Below are positions 46,969 to 59,169 of a DNA stretch of 64,000 nucleotides, in pieces (position 1 is the stretch's first letter; each line of letters opens with the position of its first letter). Below the pieces are notes generated by a model. The model searched no databases. It saw nothing but the letters and a program-made list of their open reading frames with translations, and was not told where the DNA came from. Source of the stretch: Mya arenaria (lineage: Eukaryota > Mollusca > Bivalvia > Myida > Myidae); NCBI RefSeq assembly GCF_026914265.1, contig NC_069138.1:34526598-34590597 (forward strand). The letters run 5' to 3'. The position numbers and the translations under genes were made by a program.

Positions 46969-46976
46969 TGACGTCA
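46969..46976. promoter_or_regulatory. CRE-like palindrome upstream of lectin gene
   Basis: TGACGTCA lies 26 bp upstream of the lectin ATG (gene on minus strand), with a related GATGACATCA at 46981-46990. This is the consensus for CREB/ATF binding. Whether it lies before or after the transcription start is not known. Confidence 0.4.
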
Positions 46977-46999
46977 ACAAGATGACATCACACTAGCTC

Positions 47000-48235
47000 G
47001 CGCAATTAATGTACATGTAATTCAAACTTATTTCTGGTTCCCTGCGTAGTTGTATTTCGATAACGATAGCGTAAGGGGAAGGGACTCCAGACCTTATTAG
47101 AAATATAAATAAAAGGATTTGCGCATTTTGTTTTATTAAATTAAATGATTGTTCCCTTTCTTCGTTTACATCATTATATGTTAGTTTTAGGTATGCTCAT
47201 TGTTTAATGAACGTTGTTTATAGATTATTGCCAAACTTTCTAGGATCTGCTATTAAAGTAATTCTTAAAAAAAACTACGAACATAGTTGAAGTTGTAATA
47301 CCCCCCCCCCCCCCTCCCAACCCCACTACTCAAGTCACCACCACACCTTTTTTGTACATCAGTATGGAGTACTCGGAGCCCAAGAGGCGTGGGTGTGGTA
47401 CATTAGAACACAAAACGGAAGTTGCATGTAATATGACGACGTGAGCACCGACGGACACGGCAGTGGCACGAAATACCTTGACGGAAGCACCAACGGACGT
47501 GAAGCGACATATAATTCGATGTCGTGAGCGTGTAAAGAGACATGTATGATGACTATGGTCGTGAAGAGGACGTCTAGAATGTTTAAAAACAACCTTCGTA
47601 TGGAACTTGAGCAGACAAAAAAATTATACTGTATACGGGAATATTTTAATCTTGAAAGTATTACTGCTCTGAAAGTTTAATGTATACATTTGCGATCTGG
47701 AGTATTTCTAACAAGATGAGACATCTGTTTCAGCTGTATTTTGGTTATTCAATAACATGAAAAAAAATATCTAAGTATGATCGTTATTCATTCATGATTT
47801 AAGTTTTTAACATTCTGCATAAGCTTACAGAGCACAAGGAATTGTATTTGTCGGTATTTCTTTATCATTCCTAAAACAAATCGGGAAGAATCCAGTTATC
47901 CGGCCTTATATATGAAAAACATTCTGAAACTATATTCGAATAGTGTGTAAAAAGGGCATGAAGCCTTTGAACAGCTGGTTAATTAAAAAAAAATATATAT
48001 GTCTCATTTTGATTTGATATTTACGTAAGGACAATATCAGATATCACTATTCAATATCAAATTTCAATCATAAATCGTTAATTATAATATTAATAATATT
48101 AGTGACACTATAACCAGATATTTTTGAAGCAATGCGCAGATGTAACGAGTGTTTCATCATGGGCTCTATAATTTGTTAAGTATCCGCTCCTTGTGGTGAA
48201 AATGTAGTCATTTCAATAGATTCATGTGTAGACAA
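47000..48235. other. Non-coding stretch, no gene seen
   Basis: No supported exon. It contains a C-run with TCCC (47301-47325) and an AT-rich part (47990-48110). The minus-strand open frame at 47359-47592 has no splice support. Confidence 0.4.
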
Positions 48236-48237
48236 TA

Positions 48238-48372
48238 TACAGCCGACCCCCGTTGGCTCGAACTCCTAGGGACCGGCGAAAAATACCTCGAGCCATATCG
48301 GTCATTAACATCCAGTTCGAGCCAATGAGGATTTCGAGCCAAGCGAGTTCGAGTCAACGGGTTTAGACTGTA
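48238..48372. mobile_element. MITE family 2 (TACAGTCGAACC ends), copy 1
   Basis: It begins TACAGCCGACCCCCGTTGGC and ends CGAGTCAACGGGTTTAGACTGTA, an inverted-repeat pair. The interior has TCGAACTC and complementary GAGTTCGAG words. It is flanked by TA. Two further copies lie in introns of the HS3ST gene (54473 and 54823). Short TA-flanked palindromes of this kind are typical of mariner/pogo-derived MITEs; the parent was not identified. Confidence 0.65.
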
Positions 48373-48676
48373 TTGCGCAAAAACTCATACGTTCACACAA
48401 CATACGCCGCTATTTGTTGAATGTGGATTTTTCCGTTAACGTGTTAAAAGATATAAAACGGAGCAAACGCGTGTAGGCAATTTGTCGGTTATAAGCGGAA
48501 GTAAGAACTGTGCTAGCATCGAGGACCTTGAATGTCCACGAGCACAAAATAACATGTCCATGATTGTAATAATATGACAAGTTTGAAACATTTAGATGCA
48601 TCCAGGTTCAAAAAATTTAATCGTGATACTTAGACCAAATCAGTACGTACATAATGACAAAAAACGTGTATCAATT

Positions 48677-49040
48677 CTTAAAGCTGCACTATCACAGATT
48701 TTCACCATTTTGATAATTATGTTTTTAATGTTTTGTATTGAAATGCGCCAATTTTATGCGTCAATGTCTGGAATCCAGTGCTATAAGACTGTTGAAAAAA
48801 AGATAAGATCGCAGTTGTTTTATAATTTCAATGTATGTTAGAAAATTGATGTTTTATGGCTAAATGTGTTACTATAACGCTTTGAGAAAAATAAAATTTA
48901 CCGCAGTTTTTCTAATAATGGGCATCTGTTCTATTGTGAATTATCTTATATGACTTAATTGAAGCCATTGATGCCAAAATCAGCTTATTCCGAGACAAAA
49001 CAATAAAAATGTCAAAACTCTCAATCAGTGAGAGCGCAGT
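48677..49040. mobile_element. MITE family 1 upstream of HS3ST gene 1
   Basis: It starts TTAAAGCTGCACTATCACAG and ends CAATCAGTGAGAGCGCAG, with the characteristic GTCTGGAATCC interior and central palindrome. It lies about 330 bp upstream of the inferred first coding exon. Confidence 0.65.
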
Positions 49041-49376
49041 CATATGCACTAAAATCTCAGCGAATAAGAAGAAAGTTCCGTAAATTAAAAAAACAAACAC
49101 AACCAATCACCCTTATTCAGATATTTTACATTTTGATTATGGTAAAAAATCAATAATACACATCAATTTCTCATTAATTGGACCCTGAAAAAGAAAGTTA
49201 AAGATTTCATTATTGATATTAAATACAATATCAATTATTGTTCTTCAAGCAATATAAACAATGCATTTTCAATATTAAATACTTTCATATTCCCTGCGGC
49301 AATTTAACCTTTAATGAATTTCTTTCAGTCATGTTAGTTATTCATTGGCAAAATTGTATTTTTATTAAACACGAAT

Positions 49377-52300
49377 ATGCTTTGTGGTGGAATATTCAGA
49401 ACGTGGTAAGTTAATTGTATCATCAGGGGTCAGGATTGAGGGGGTGGGGTCGTAGCCATGAGGAGATGAATATATGATATTTGACAACACGGGACATTGC
49501 TGAAGCCGTGGTGTTGGCTAAACTAAATTGTCTTTTACATCTTTGTACTCTTCATATGGGTATTTTCGAAAGTGTATGTTTTTCAGATTTGCCGGGCAGA
49601 CTTCTGAAAGATCTTTTTTATGTCTATATTGGTGAAAGAAAGTAATAAAATACGCTCGAAATGCATCATTTCGGACTTGAAATCGTTCTAACGTCAATTC
49701 CAGGATACGCCCCTGCAGACACGAAATTTAATAGCTTAACTGAATAAAACATTTAATGAAAATTTGAACAAAAGTTAAAAATCTTGACATTGGACCTACA
49801 TACCTGGATGTTATTACACAATTGCAATACCTTTGGGAATAAAATGTGCCAATTAATATGTATTTGTATAAACACAATATTGAGAGCAGAACATAATTTA
49901 TATTCAATTTAAGCAGTCATAAAAAGCTGATCGTCATAACAATATGTATAGAAACAAAACATGTAATAATAAATTGTAGTAATATAATGTAGAATTAGTA
50001 AGGATTCGAAAGGGTTTTCCGTGAAACTTAGGTTCAGTTTCAAATAATGTCACAGGATCAAATCATAAAAAACAATCGGTGTTATTTTTTTCCCAAACTT
50101 CTTAGAAGTACATAAGGCGAACATGTGTGCCAAGTTATTGCGAACTCATTTGATGGCTTGAGGAAATACAATGGTAGATCTGACACACTGACAATGTGGC
50201 AAGCATACTCTTTGTATGGACGCATAAAAAATAACGTGTGTTTTGCTAGCAATTCTCCGATTAAAAATATTGATTTTGCAGCTTCAACGATGTGACGTGT
50301 GTCGCTCAAAGGCGGTTCCTGGCCAGCATGTGCATCGTATTAGCAATGCTTGTGTTCGCCATCGCTGTTACAAAGGTCGAAGTGACGGCCCCAAAAAATC
50401 CCTTCGATCATAGTAAGGCTTTTTTGCAACTACTTATATTTGCTTTATTTTCTTTTGTTTTATTTTCTAAATCACAATATGAACTTAATACGATTTCTTT
50501 TCACCTATAACTCATACAGAAGCGTTATATTAGTAACCACACTGACTGATCAGGTTTTCTTCATGAACAACCATTAAAGCTGCACTGTCACAGATTAACA
50601 ACTTTTTTTTATTTTTTGTCTTGGAAAGAGCAAATTTTTGCGTAAATATCTGCAAACAAATGATAAAAGATTGCTGACAAAAAATCAGATCGTAGGTTTT
50701 CATATTTTCGTTCGAAAATTAATGTTTTATGGCTTAAACCGTACTAACGGTTTAAGAAAAATGCATAAAACATCATTTTTTTTGTACTTTAATATAAAAA
50801 TCTGTGATCTGATGGTTGATGCCTTTTTTATATATTTAAAGCATTTTTTGCTTTTAGGTAAATTGGCTTTAATGCTCGAAATAAAAAAGAGATAAAAATG
50901 AATTAGTGATATTTTAGCGCCCTTTAACTCCATAAGCTATGGCCACGTCGCTGTTATTGATTTTTTAAAAAATAAAAGCTTATATGTTTACAACTCTACG
51001 CACATCATATGCTTTTTTGTTTTGATAATTTAAATCAAATGAATTAAATATAAGTATGCATTAAAGCTGCACTCTCACAGATATAGCATTTTTACAACTT
51101 TGTTATTTTTTGTCTTGGAAAGAGCAATTTTTGCGTTAATATCTGCAAACCAATGATATAAGAATGCTGACAAAAAAATAAGATCGTAGATTGTCATATT
51201 TCCGTTCGAAATGTTTTGTGGCTTAAACCGTTACTAATGGTTTAAGAAGAATGCATAAAATATCAATATTTGAACTGAAATATAAAAATCGGCGATCTGA
51301 TTTTGTCAGTTGTCTTTTATAATTGGTTATCTTGGATTTTCGTAAGAATTGGCTCGTTCCAAGACAAAAAATAAAAAAAAAGTTCTCAAAACGTGCAATC
51401 TGTGAGAGTGCAACTTTAAAACTAAAAAACAACTGTTTTTGCATTAACCTAAAGCGTGTCCCTTTAACGTTACACGATACAGGGCAAGGTCAAAAGTGTC
51501 AACTATTGTTAATAATTATATGAAAAACTACAGAAACAGGCTCAGTAGCCAAAAGTTAAAACATAAGCCCCGTTTAACGGCATAGAACACAAAATCAAAC
51601 AATCACAAACTAGAAATATGGAACAACAGCACAAAACTCAACAAACAACACAGTACATATATACTATATGAAAACTACTTGTGTTTATCAAGGATTGTTA
51701 GGTACCGCATTTGACGGTCAGTGAAAAGGTAAATCTTGGAGTTTAAACCAGTTTGTGTACACAAACCTTGATTTATTTAAAACCATCAGAGTATCAGTAG
51801 CAGAGGGTGATTTCTTTGTTATGTTTATAATTATATAATAAGGATTACGTATTCAATAATATTAAATACAAATAAAACACATTGGATTACTATAATGTTT
51901 CCCATTCTAGTGACCGAAGGTGAATTATTAAACAAGTCAAAATTCCCGCCAATTGTTCACCAAGACATTTCTCTTGTTGTTGGCCACGAGTTTTCATCAG
52001 TTGTTGGCAAAAGCTTTCCGCTTGTTGATGATCCAGTCTTTTCATCAGTTATGCGCCAAAACCTTTCGACAGTTGTTGGCGAAGACTCTTCGCCCGTAGT
52101 TGGCAAATATATTGTTGGCCAGAAAAAGGAGCAAGAAGAGACTGAACTATTGAAACTGGAGATAGATAATAAAGTTAGAAAGGGTGAGCCTATGTTTCAA
52201 TTATACCAATTGATTTAAATACAAGTGTGGATATGTTTTTCTTATAAAACTTCGAAATTACACTTTGCATACGTAAAAGGGGCGAAAGATAGGTTGATAC

Positions 52301-55300
52301 AAATATATATACATATGATATGTTTTAATGTTAATGCATTTTCATGCTTTACTAATTTGACTTATGAAATACCGATGTCGCATGACGTTTTTGCCGAGTA
52401 TTTTGGGAGGAAACCAGATCAGTCAGTGAAATACATTGCAAGCATGATAGTTTTCTTAATGTGTTTGCTACGAAACAATTTAAACTCATGTTGTTCAAAC
52501 AATTTAAAAATCATGTTGTTCAAACAATTTTAAAAACTCGTTTTCCAGAATTAACCGAGAGAGGCCTGAACAAGATCCGAGACCTAGGTCGATTTGATCT
52601 GCTGGAGCAGCGGGAATGTAAGAAGCGACTTCCGGAGGCATTAATTATTGGTAAGATACTGACCATTGGATACCCATGTGTTGCACAAATGATACCTTTC
52701 GTAACTGTATAAATTGTGATTGATAATTCGATAATATATTGAATGTTTCCCATATATGCCCCCCCCCCTTACACATATATATAAATCAATTTCCAACTCC
52801 TATAATTCCCGCTTGGCAATAATCATGGAACATGGATGATGGCACCCACTTCTCACCCAAGACGTTTTCACTTTGAAACCTTCGTCGGGAGCATTTCTCT
52901 TAGCTATATAATACGCTAGTACCAATAACGTGATGGTTATAGTGATGTAAGACATGGCGTCCACCTTTCACTCAAATACTTGTGAGTTCGAGCTAAACCA
53001 GGGGAGCGTTTTCTTTATCTGTATGCAACACAAGTTGGACGAAAGCACTGGTGAAAGTGACAAAAATCCAAACAAGTACCACGAATATTCCCTCTTTAAC
53101 TAAAAATATAGCGTATCATTTAAGACTATTAGAATCAAGGCTGTGGCACGGTCACCATATTCCTCGAGTCAGGCGGGTTTATTGCACCTTATATCTGAAC
53201 TTTTCGATGTTTGATATACATTAGTAAATAAAACGCATCAATTCATGGATCATGGGGATGACAAAATGGCGCACAGCACATTGCCCTCCTTTAACGAGCC
53301 ACATAAGCGTAGTTATCAAAACCTACTAGGAAATAGAAGACAAAATCGTGCTTAAAACACAAAATGTGAAGAACTATCGCAGAACTTCTACCTCGAGTTG
53401 TCGCTTTATTAAAAAAAAACAATTATCACTTGTCCCACTTTAGGAATTATGAAGGGCGGCACGGAGGCGTTCTCCATATTTCTTGCTCTGAACACAAAGG
53501 TGGCCATGTCATTGAACACTGCAACTACGATGTTTTTCACATCAAACTATCATCGAGGCCCGTCATGGTACAGAGACCAGATGATGTGCAGCACTGGAGA
53601 TCAGGTTTGCCGTTTAGAATTTTAAAGTTTGTACATTTAAGGCATGTCCGTTAAAATAAAGAAAACAAATAGTGGTTTTCCGCAGACAAAGTCCATGTTC
53701 CAAATAATATTATGATTGTATTATTTTGTTTGCGGCTATGATCGTAAAGACAGTTAAATCAAACTTCTCTTCCATGCTATGATTTAAAAAATGCATATAA
53801 GCATTATTTTGTCTTCCTCGCACTCTTTTAAAATAATCAACTATAGTTATATTTTACTTTTTTTAGATAACAATCGAGAAAGCTCCCCAGTATATGCCCT
53901 CAGCTTCAGCCCCATTGCGTGTGTACAGGATGAACCCAGACATGAAACTGATTGTCCTGGTACGGGATCCTATTGCACGTGCAGTGTCACATTATCTTCA
54001 GGTAAGTGGATTATATTACCTTGTTATATGACACTTTGTGAGCAGCCGTTCCTATCTCTAGTGCAATATGTAAAATAGTCGCATAGTCGCAAAAGTTTGT
54101 TTTTTTCAAAAGTCATTTGTATCGTAACAATTGCCAAATTAGCGGCCATATTGGAAGCCATCTTAGATATCTAAACAAAAAATATTTGTATCTAATTCCA
54201 GCATAGTGATTACATGAATATATTGTATTACATACGGTATAATGTACAAACCATTTTAGTTAATACTAATTTATCTTAGCTTTTTGTGAAAACAGCTGAA
54301 AGCTGACATTAACCACTATCGTTCGTTTGGTCGTGTGACTAAACCACTCTCACCATTGTGAGTGGTTTGTACTGTAAATAGGTCAAAATGCATGCGTGTT
54401 TGCAGCATAAAGTTGTTTTCAATTATTTGAAGTCAGTATGCATTCCATTACATTTAAACTAAATCAAAACAGTACAGTCGAACCCTATTGGCTCACACTC
54501 ACTAGGGCCGATTAAAATACATCGAGCCTCAGGAAATTAGTGCCAAAGGGAATGCATACATACAAAAACGGTCCTTCATATACAGTTCGAGTCAGCGAGG
54601 AACTCGAACTAAGCGGGTTCGAGCCAACGAGGTTTGACTGTACTTTAATTCATTTGCATTTATATTTTCAGATGCAGCACGCACACCCTAATCAGATTGG
54701 TAGTAAAACATTCGAGCAACATGTTTTTGATCAGAACGGCAACGTTAATGGCCAATCACCGTTCATACAACTATCCAGGTTTGCCCATGTTTAATATAGT
54801 ATTGCCCCAAAACAGAAACATATACAGTCGAAACCCGTTGGCCCGCTTGGATCGATTTCGTTTTTGGCTGGACTTGGTGTTAAGGTCTGATTTATTTCTA
54901 CTATATGTAAGCAATTCCGCTTGGCTCTAAATTCGCGAGGCTCGAAGTATTTTGGCCGGTCCCTGGGATATCGAGCCAACGGGTTTCGACTCTAAAAGCA
55001 TGGAAAGTAAACAAGTTTCGTTAATCAAACACTATTGACGATGGACATAAATGTACATATAGTACCTTTCGCTGACTAAATAAAAAAAGTATAGTCATTG
55101 GAATGCAAGAATAATTTAATTTTCATCACTTTGTATTGCTGTAAGCTGTAGATAATGTCAAAAGCAAATTAAATGGCTTTGGCAATAAACAAAGAGAAAC
55201 GGAATACTTTTTGACTTGATTTTTAAATACAGCGTTTAATAAGTATTATGCATGTGTTATAATGTGTACATATGATAAACAAAGATTTCATTGGTATTAT

Positions 55301-55652
55301 CATATTTGAAAGGTACGCATCGCTGCTCCAAAACTGGCTTGAACACTTCAACAAGACGCAAATCCATATCGTCGATGGAGACAGGTTCAAGGACCACCAA
55401 GTTGAGGTGTTAGCGGAGACTGAAGATTTCCTGCGAATAGAACACCAGATATCAGCAGATAGGTTTATATTCAACAAAGAGAAGGGGTTTTATTGTTTAA
55501 AATCCCCCCAGGGGGAGGAGATATGTTTGGCGGACGGAAAAGGCAGGACCCACCCATCTCTAAAAGATTCGGACTACAATAAATTAAAGGAATATTTTAG
55601 ACCATATAATGAGAGATTCTTTCAGCAATTTAATAAACGGTATAATTGGTAG
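49377..55652 (+). CDS. HS3ST-like: Heparan-sulfate 3-O-sulfotransferase-like, gene 1
   Basis: Eight exons (49377-49405, 50282-50412, 51911-52183, 52549-52650, 53444-53604, 53867-54001, 54672-54778, 55313-55652) join in phase into 1278 nt, 425 aa. It is a type II Golgi protein: cytosolic tail, anchor at about 26-40 (MCIVLAMLVFAIAV), an 8-residue-repeat stem (about 54-144), then a sulfotransferase domain from about 172. The PAPS-binding elements are visible (MKGGT in the 5'-phosphosulfate loop, KLIVLVRDPIARAVSHY in the 3' loop, KGRTHP near the end), as is the lysine of the EKAP motif. Family enzymes move sulfate from PAPS to the 3-OH of glucosamine in heparan sulfate. Oddly, the arginine after KGGT is E, and the catalytic glutamate and aspartate of the EVHFFD region of HS3ST1 are both T here (TTMFFT). 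It may have an altered or lost activity. Confidence 0.85.
50574..50880. mobile_element. MITE family 1, intron 2 of HS3ST gene 1
   Basis: The left end TTAAAGCTGCACTGTCACAG and central palindrome are clear. The right end is lost after CTGTGATCTGATGGTTGATG. Confidence 0.6.
51061..51419. mobile_element. MITE family 1, intron 2 of HS3ST gene 1, complete
   Basis: This is the best full-length copy: TTAAAGCTGCACTCTCACAG at the left, CTGTGAGAGTGCAACTTTAA at the right, 359 bp. The terminal inverted repeats are about 20 bp, and the interior is an imperfect inverted repeat. Confidence 0.8.
54473..54642. mobile_element. MITE family 2 in HS3ST intron 6
   Basis: TACAGTCGAACCCTATTGGC at the left and GAGCCAACGAGGTTTGACTG plus TA at the right. 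About 170 bp, no coding capacity. Confidence 0.7.
54823..54994. mobile_element. MITE family 2 in HS3ST intron 7
   Basis: ACAGTCGAAACCCGTTGGCC at the left and GAGCCAACGGGTTTCGACTC at the right. The interior is diverged from the other two copies. It starts about 45 bp after the exon 7 donor. Confidence 0.65.
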
Positions 55653-55721
55653 TATAATATAACCGATATACAAATACGCTTTATTATTTCATAAAGCCAT
55701 TGTCGATGCCTGTTCTTTTGT

Positions 55722-55727
55722 AATAAA
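55722..55727 (+). terminator. Polyadenylation signal of HS3ST gene 1
   Basis: AATAAA in TTGTAATAAATAAATG, 70 bp after the TAG at 55650-55652. Confidence 0.5.
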
Positions 55728-57245
55728 TAAATGAATCTTTTTTCAGAACGTCCACGATAATTTCCGTACGTTTACTAGAATTAAACATTGTTATCATACT
55801 AGTTCATTCGTTGCCATTTGAATTTATGTATCAACATTCATGGATAGCTCAGAGGTTATGGCAAAAGGCTGACATTAATGCACGTACTTTATATAGTAAA
55901 AACGTACGGGGGAATTCCGGAGTGCCCGTTTAGGCAGGTGACCCTTTTAAGCAGGTGAACGTTCAATCAGGTTTGACTGTATTGTCAATGGTAACATGTG
56001 TATAAATTTTCAGGTGAATATTTTGAATAGGTTGGAACTGATTATGGCAAAGAACTGGAATTTTATAATTCTTTTTTTTTATGCACTGATGTTCAAAATT
56101 ATGTTGATCTTAATACTAGCAATCTTACTTATTCATGCAAACGGTTAAGACCCACTAGCATGCTATTGTAGAATAACTAAATTACTAATAAAGTATTATT
56201 TATGTAACATATGTTTGCTTGGGAAACTTCATTTATATTTTAAGTGAGATTTTATCATTCTCATATTGTTACTGAGAGAGGAGACGCCATCTTCATGGCA
56301 GGTGCACGTTTTGGCTCTGGTATAAAAGCTCGTGCAAGCAGACGACCAATGAATTTTGTACTAGTTTTTTTTGTCCTGAAGCCACATTTGTTGCCTATAT
56401 GTTGCCTTATGCTTTGTTCTTCTTAAATTGTTAAAGTAGGGATGAATTAAATAAATTGAATGGATATTGAATTATGTTAAGTATTATAAAGGTAAATTAG
56501 GCATATGGATACATATTTTGAACGTATTTGAGCTTTGATGAAAGTTAGAAGTAAGTATTTATATAAATTATTGATGATGTTCGAAGTTCTTAAATAAATA
56601 TGTTAAAATGTCATCTTCGTTATGTTGATTTCTCCGACGGTTGACCTAAGGTTTTGAGATATTTTGAAACCGATCTTTCTCCAGAGTTCATTTGATTCTA
56701 GCTTTTAAAATTGCGAGTGCTCTGGACAAGCATTGCATGATGACTACTGATGACATTTGGATGGCATGGTCGTGCCAACTGTTACATGCGAAACGTTTGA
56801 CTGTTTGGGCAAACGTGAGGTTACCTGATACGGCAAAGGCTCGCTAGGTTAGAATTTTGTATTTCTGTTTTGATAATTTGTTGGAGATATCAACGATTTT
56901 GATATTTTGTATTTAAAAGCCTGGTCTCTCTTCTGCAATGCCTATACATGTGACATTTTTGTGTACCAGCTAATTTAAATGCAATAAAGTTTCATATAAT
57001 AAAACTGACAATGGGTTAGCAGCTAGGGCCACTAAAATGTCAGGTGTCCGTTTGGTATTCTTATCACACACTATACTCCATTAGCTTTACCTTACCGTAA
57101 AACGTTTCTTTTTTGGCCTTCACCGCCCATATTGTATTGGTTTAAACATTATATATCTTACAACGATTGAGAAGAAAGTTATGATACTACGTCACTCTCG
57201 TTGGCACGATGTTACACCAGATTATGGTATTGTGTTGTTGGGGAA
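55728..57245. other. Spacer after HS3ST gene 1, no gene seen
   Basis: No supported exon. 55915-55985 contains CAGGTTTGACTGTATTG, which looks like one end of a degraded MITE related to family 2. Confidence 0.4.
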
Positions 57246-57390
57246 AGCGGAGTGCTCAGAAAAAAAATCAATCGCACTTGTCCATCTTGGTGAGCACTAA
57301 CCAAACTCACATGCGCCAAGGTTTGGAATCGAACCTGGGTCGCCTTGGTGAGAAGCTATTGTGCTTGCCACTGCGCTAAGCGGACAACCT
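57246..57390 (-). mobile_element. tRNA-derived SINE
   Basis: On the minus strand the sequence reads GGTTGTCCGCTTAGCGCAGT and onwards, with an RNA polymerase III A box TAGCGCAGTGG (57378-57368) and B box GGTTCGATTCC (57335-57325). Spacing is typical of a tRNA head. A degenerate tail follows to about 57246. It is a SINE rather than a tRNA gene, because the cloverleaf is not completed after the B box. Confidence 0.75.
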
Positions 57391-58268
57391 TGTTGAACAT
57401 GAACATACATATATGCATATATTGAAGGCCATCTTCGGTTGACATATCACGTCATGAACTATGTAAACTGCAATATACATTAATCAACAATTGTATGACG
57501 TTACAAAAATATTTTACATTGTGTCTTTTCATACGTAAATTATTAAACTGGACTTGGCTTTGTTCCAAACGTCAACCCATCCCCGCGCCTCCGACGCATG
57601 CCGACTTCCAATTTTATGGCTTGAGCTGATGGCTTTACGTAATTCTAACCATATCATTTATGATCCTACAATCGATTATGGAAGCGGTTCTGAATAATGA
57701 ACAGAGCAATATTGTTGACCCGAAATTTAAACTTCTTTCAGAGAACATTTCATTCAGTGTATTTGGACTCTTCTCAGACGGATAACGAATAAGTTAATAA
57801 TTGTTTTCAAAATAAAACATATGAGCCCCTTTTTTATATATGGCAAATTTAAAATCAACAGAACAGAGTCATTATTGGCACAGGTCATTTTAAGTAAAAC
57901 ATATTTGGTAGCTTGCAAAGGACATGATATTTTAAGAAACTTAAACAAAACACGGATTTAGTTGGTGACACAAAATCACAACCAATGGCGGTCCCAGAAA
58001 TTGACGTTATAGGGGGCATAACATAAGCGTGAAACCTTATGACTTGCCCCCCTCCCGCAAAACCGAAATTTATTTCATTTAAAGTGTTGGCTGGTGGGTT
58101 AAGAATTGTCCACGCGAACATAATAACGTTTTGTGGTCCGAAATGGTCAAATTTTTGGAAGGGATTATGTTGTTCTCCTTTCTAGAAATAAAAGTAAACT
58201 TGGAAGTTTTTTCGCCAATTATTTACTCTTGTTTAAACATAATATTTATCCATTACTAAATCACTGAG
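57391..58268. other. Non-coding stretch, no gene seen
   Basis: No supported exon. The minus-strand frame at 57885-58121 has no recognisable similarity or splice sites. Confidence 0.4.
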
Positions 58269-58269
58269 A

Positions 58270-58860
58270 TGTTTAGGCTACGAAATACTTCGTCCACCAA
58301 GGGTCTGATGGCCTTACCATTTGTCAGTTCCAACACCCGGAACCTCGTGATCAGTATTTATAACGTTCAAAGAAAGCTTCAAATTAAGTCTCTTCACCAC
58401 CGGGTTGATCTGACACGGGGTCAACGTGAGGTTAGACATTATCTCCGTGGTTGCCGAGAGATTGTTTTGGTCGTTGGCTCCGTCTCAAAAGAATATTATT
58501 CCTGGCGCGGGTGTCGTACGCTGCTGCTGTTCGATGATATCTCCAGAAATGGACTTGTCGTTTTGTGTATTCAGATTTGCCCACGTCGATTCATATTGCT
58601 TGAGACAATTGAATTGTGTGTTTTCCTCCGACTGTGCCCCTTGTTTAACTACCGGTGTGTAGAGCAAAACCTCGGCGTCCATTTGTTTCCCAGCAATGAT
58701 CCGATCATAACACGTTTTCTGTTGGTCCTAAGTAAGATCAACATTTTGTTTAGCAATTTCATAAGCGTCGTCGAGGGTAGCCTGCAGTTTACTAAAATAG
58801 ACATTGACACCACGGTAACGATCAACACTTCCCCCCAAACATTATGTCAGCAGTGTAGTA
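58270..58860 (-). mobile_element. Ty3/gypsy fossil: integrase C-terminal piece
   Basis: On the minus strand the sequence resembles the end of a Ty3/gypsy integrase, just before and including the chromatin-facing tail region. It is broken, with several interruptions, and no LTR was found next to it. It is old. The long plus-strand open frame over the same DNA is a shadow. Confidence 0.5.
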
Positions 58861-59169
58861 TTTACTGTTATTCAAATGAATCCTATCAACCACGCCAAGC
58901 TGTATTTGCACCGCCTCAAACTATCATAATTCAGTTCAATTCTACGCTGATAGCATTAAAGCAAACATGTAATTTTAGAAGAACTAGAATATTTAGTCCA
59001 GTAGCGTGTTGAATTTTCATATACCAAAACCTTTAGTTTTTACAATGGCGAATAAAATATTAACACAAAGTTGATTTAAAGTTTGATTTACCTTATTGGA
59101 AAGGAATGGGACATTACATTTCATACATGAAACATTGTTGTTTTATTGACACCATGGCACAAGAATAAC

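Noticed and set aside
57320-57390. Possible tRNA gene
   Set aside because: A and B boxes are present but the rest of a cloverleaf and a terminator are not. It is better explained as the head of a SINE.
58269-59012. 247-residue plus-strand frame
   Set aside because: The opposite strand shows an old Ty3/gypsy integrase-like piece, and the plus-strand frame has no recognisable domain, so it is taken as a shadow.
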